From Gammaproteobacteria bacterium (GTDB lineage Bacteria; Pseudomonadota; Gammaproteobacteria; PS1; Pseudothioglobaceae): a stretch of 6,550 nt of DNA. Numbering within the stretch: the first letter of the stretch is position 1; each line of letters begins with the position of its first letter. Shown here one piece after another: positions 6,374 through 6,550 of the stretch. The position numbers and the translations under genes are program-made. Location of the stretch: positions 1 through 6,550 of the forward strand of contig JAJRPY010000033.1 in NCBI GenBank assembly GCA_024280535.1. The letters run 5' to 3'. The notes beneath the pieces are model-generated. The model made no database searches, was not told the DNA's origin, and saw nothing but the letters and a program-made list of their open reading frames with translations.

Positions 6374-6550
6374 TTGCTGTAAGATTATTTTTTGCAAATC
6401 GTTAATGCTTAATTGACCTGTGTGAACATCAATCAATCGACCTTTTTTATCGTAGATATAGGTGGTTGGTAGTCCAATTGTGTCGCCAAATTTTGTAAAT
6501 TGTGAATCGTTTTTATCATTAAATAGAATGATTGGATAATTGACCATAAA
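6371..6550 (-). CDS. Thioredoxin/TlpA-like protein, C-terminal part only
   Basis: The minus strand is open from the right edge to a TAA at 6371-6373, giving the last 59 residues of a protein. The fragment reads YPIILFNDKND (5-15), then FGDTIGLPTTYIYDKKGRLIDVHTG (21-45), then a short final helix. This is the C-terminal half of the thioredoxin fold of TlpA/ResA/AhpC-TSA-type proteins: the cis-proline loop (GLPTT), a beta strand ending in a D-K-K-G turn, and the closing G-containing strand. The redox CxxC and any signal peptide or lipobox would lie further upstream, outside the window, so activity (thiol-disulfide exchange, probably periplasmic) is inferred from the fold. It is convergent with epmB, and its stop codon lies inside the inverted-repeat element at 6309-6373. 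Confidence 0.82.
   Translation of the reverse strand, partial: FMVNYPIILFNDKNDSQFTKFGDTIGLPTTYIYDKKGRLIDVHTGQLSINDLQKIILQQ

Overview
The window is a compact, AT-rich stretch of bacterial chromosome. Its proteins resemble gammaproteobacterial housekeeping proteins. The UvrD protein can be followed against E. coli UvrD nearly end to end, and AmpG, NagZ and EpmB are all of proteobacterial type. AT-rich codon use, weak Shine-Dalgarno sites and very short gene spacing would suit a small-genome marine gammaproteobacterium such as the SUP05/Thioglobus group or related sulfur-oxidising symbionts. That placement is an impression, not a demonstration.

Layout. (1) Positions 2-2758, plus strand: the 3' part of ampG (muropeptide permease), then nagZ (beta-N-acetylhexosaminidase), then a small 97-residue conserved-looking protein whose start overlaps the nagZ stop. 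This looks like one operon, and ampG plus nagZ carry out consecutive steps of peptidoglycan recycling. (2) Positions 2785-4950, minus strand: a complete uvrD (DNA helicase II), convergent with the previous operon. (3) Positions 4951-5067: a short divergent promoter region with a good sigma-70 promoter for uvrD and a weaker one facing the other way. (4) Positions 5068-5299: a 61-residue acidic protein of unknown function with a strong ribosome binding site and its own intrinsic terminator. (5) Positions 5300-6244: epmB, a KamA-family radical SAM lysine 2,3-aminomutase that makes beta-lysine for elongation factor P. Its start codon directly follows the T-tract of the preceding terminator. (6) Positions 6245-6370: a non-coding gap with an insertion-sequence-like end touching the epmB stop codon and a dense cluster of inverted repeats that can fold as a cloverleaf. 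(7) Positions 6371-6550, minus strand: the C-terminal end of a thioredoxin/TlpA-like protein cut off by the window edge, convergent with epmB.

I see no clear undescribed multi-gene system. The points most worth a second look are the terminator fused to the epmB start, the structured 6309-6373 element that overlaps the thioredoxin stop codon, the orphan 61-residue gene, and the extra hydrophobic block in AmpG.
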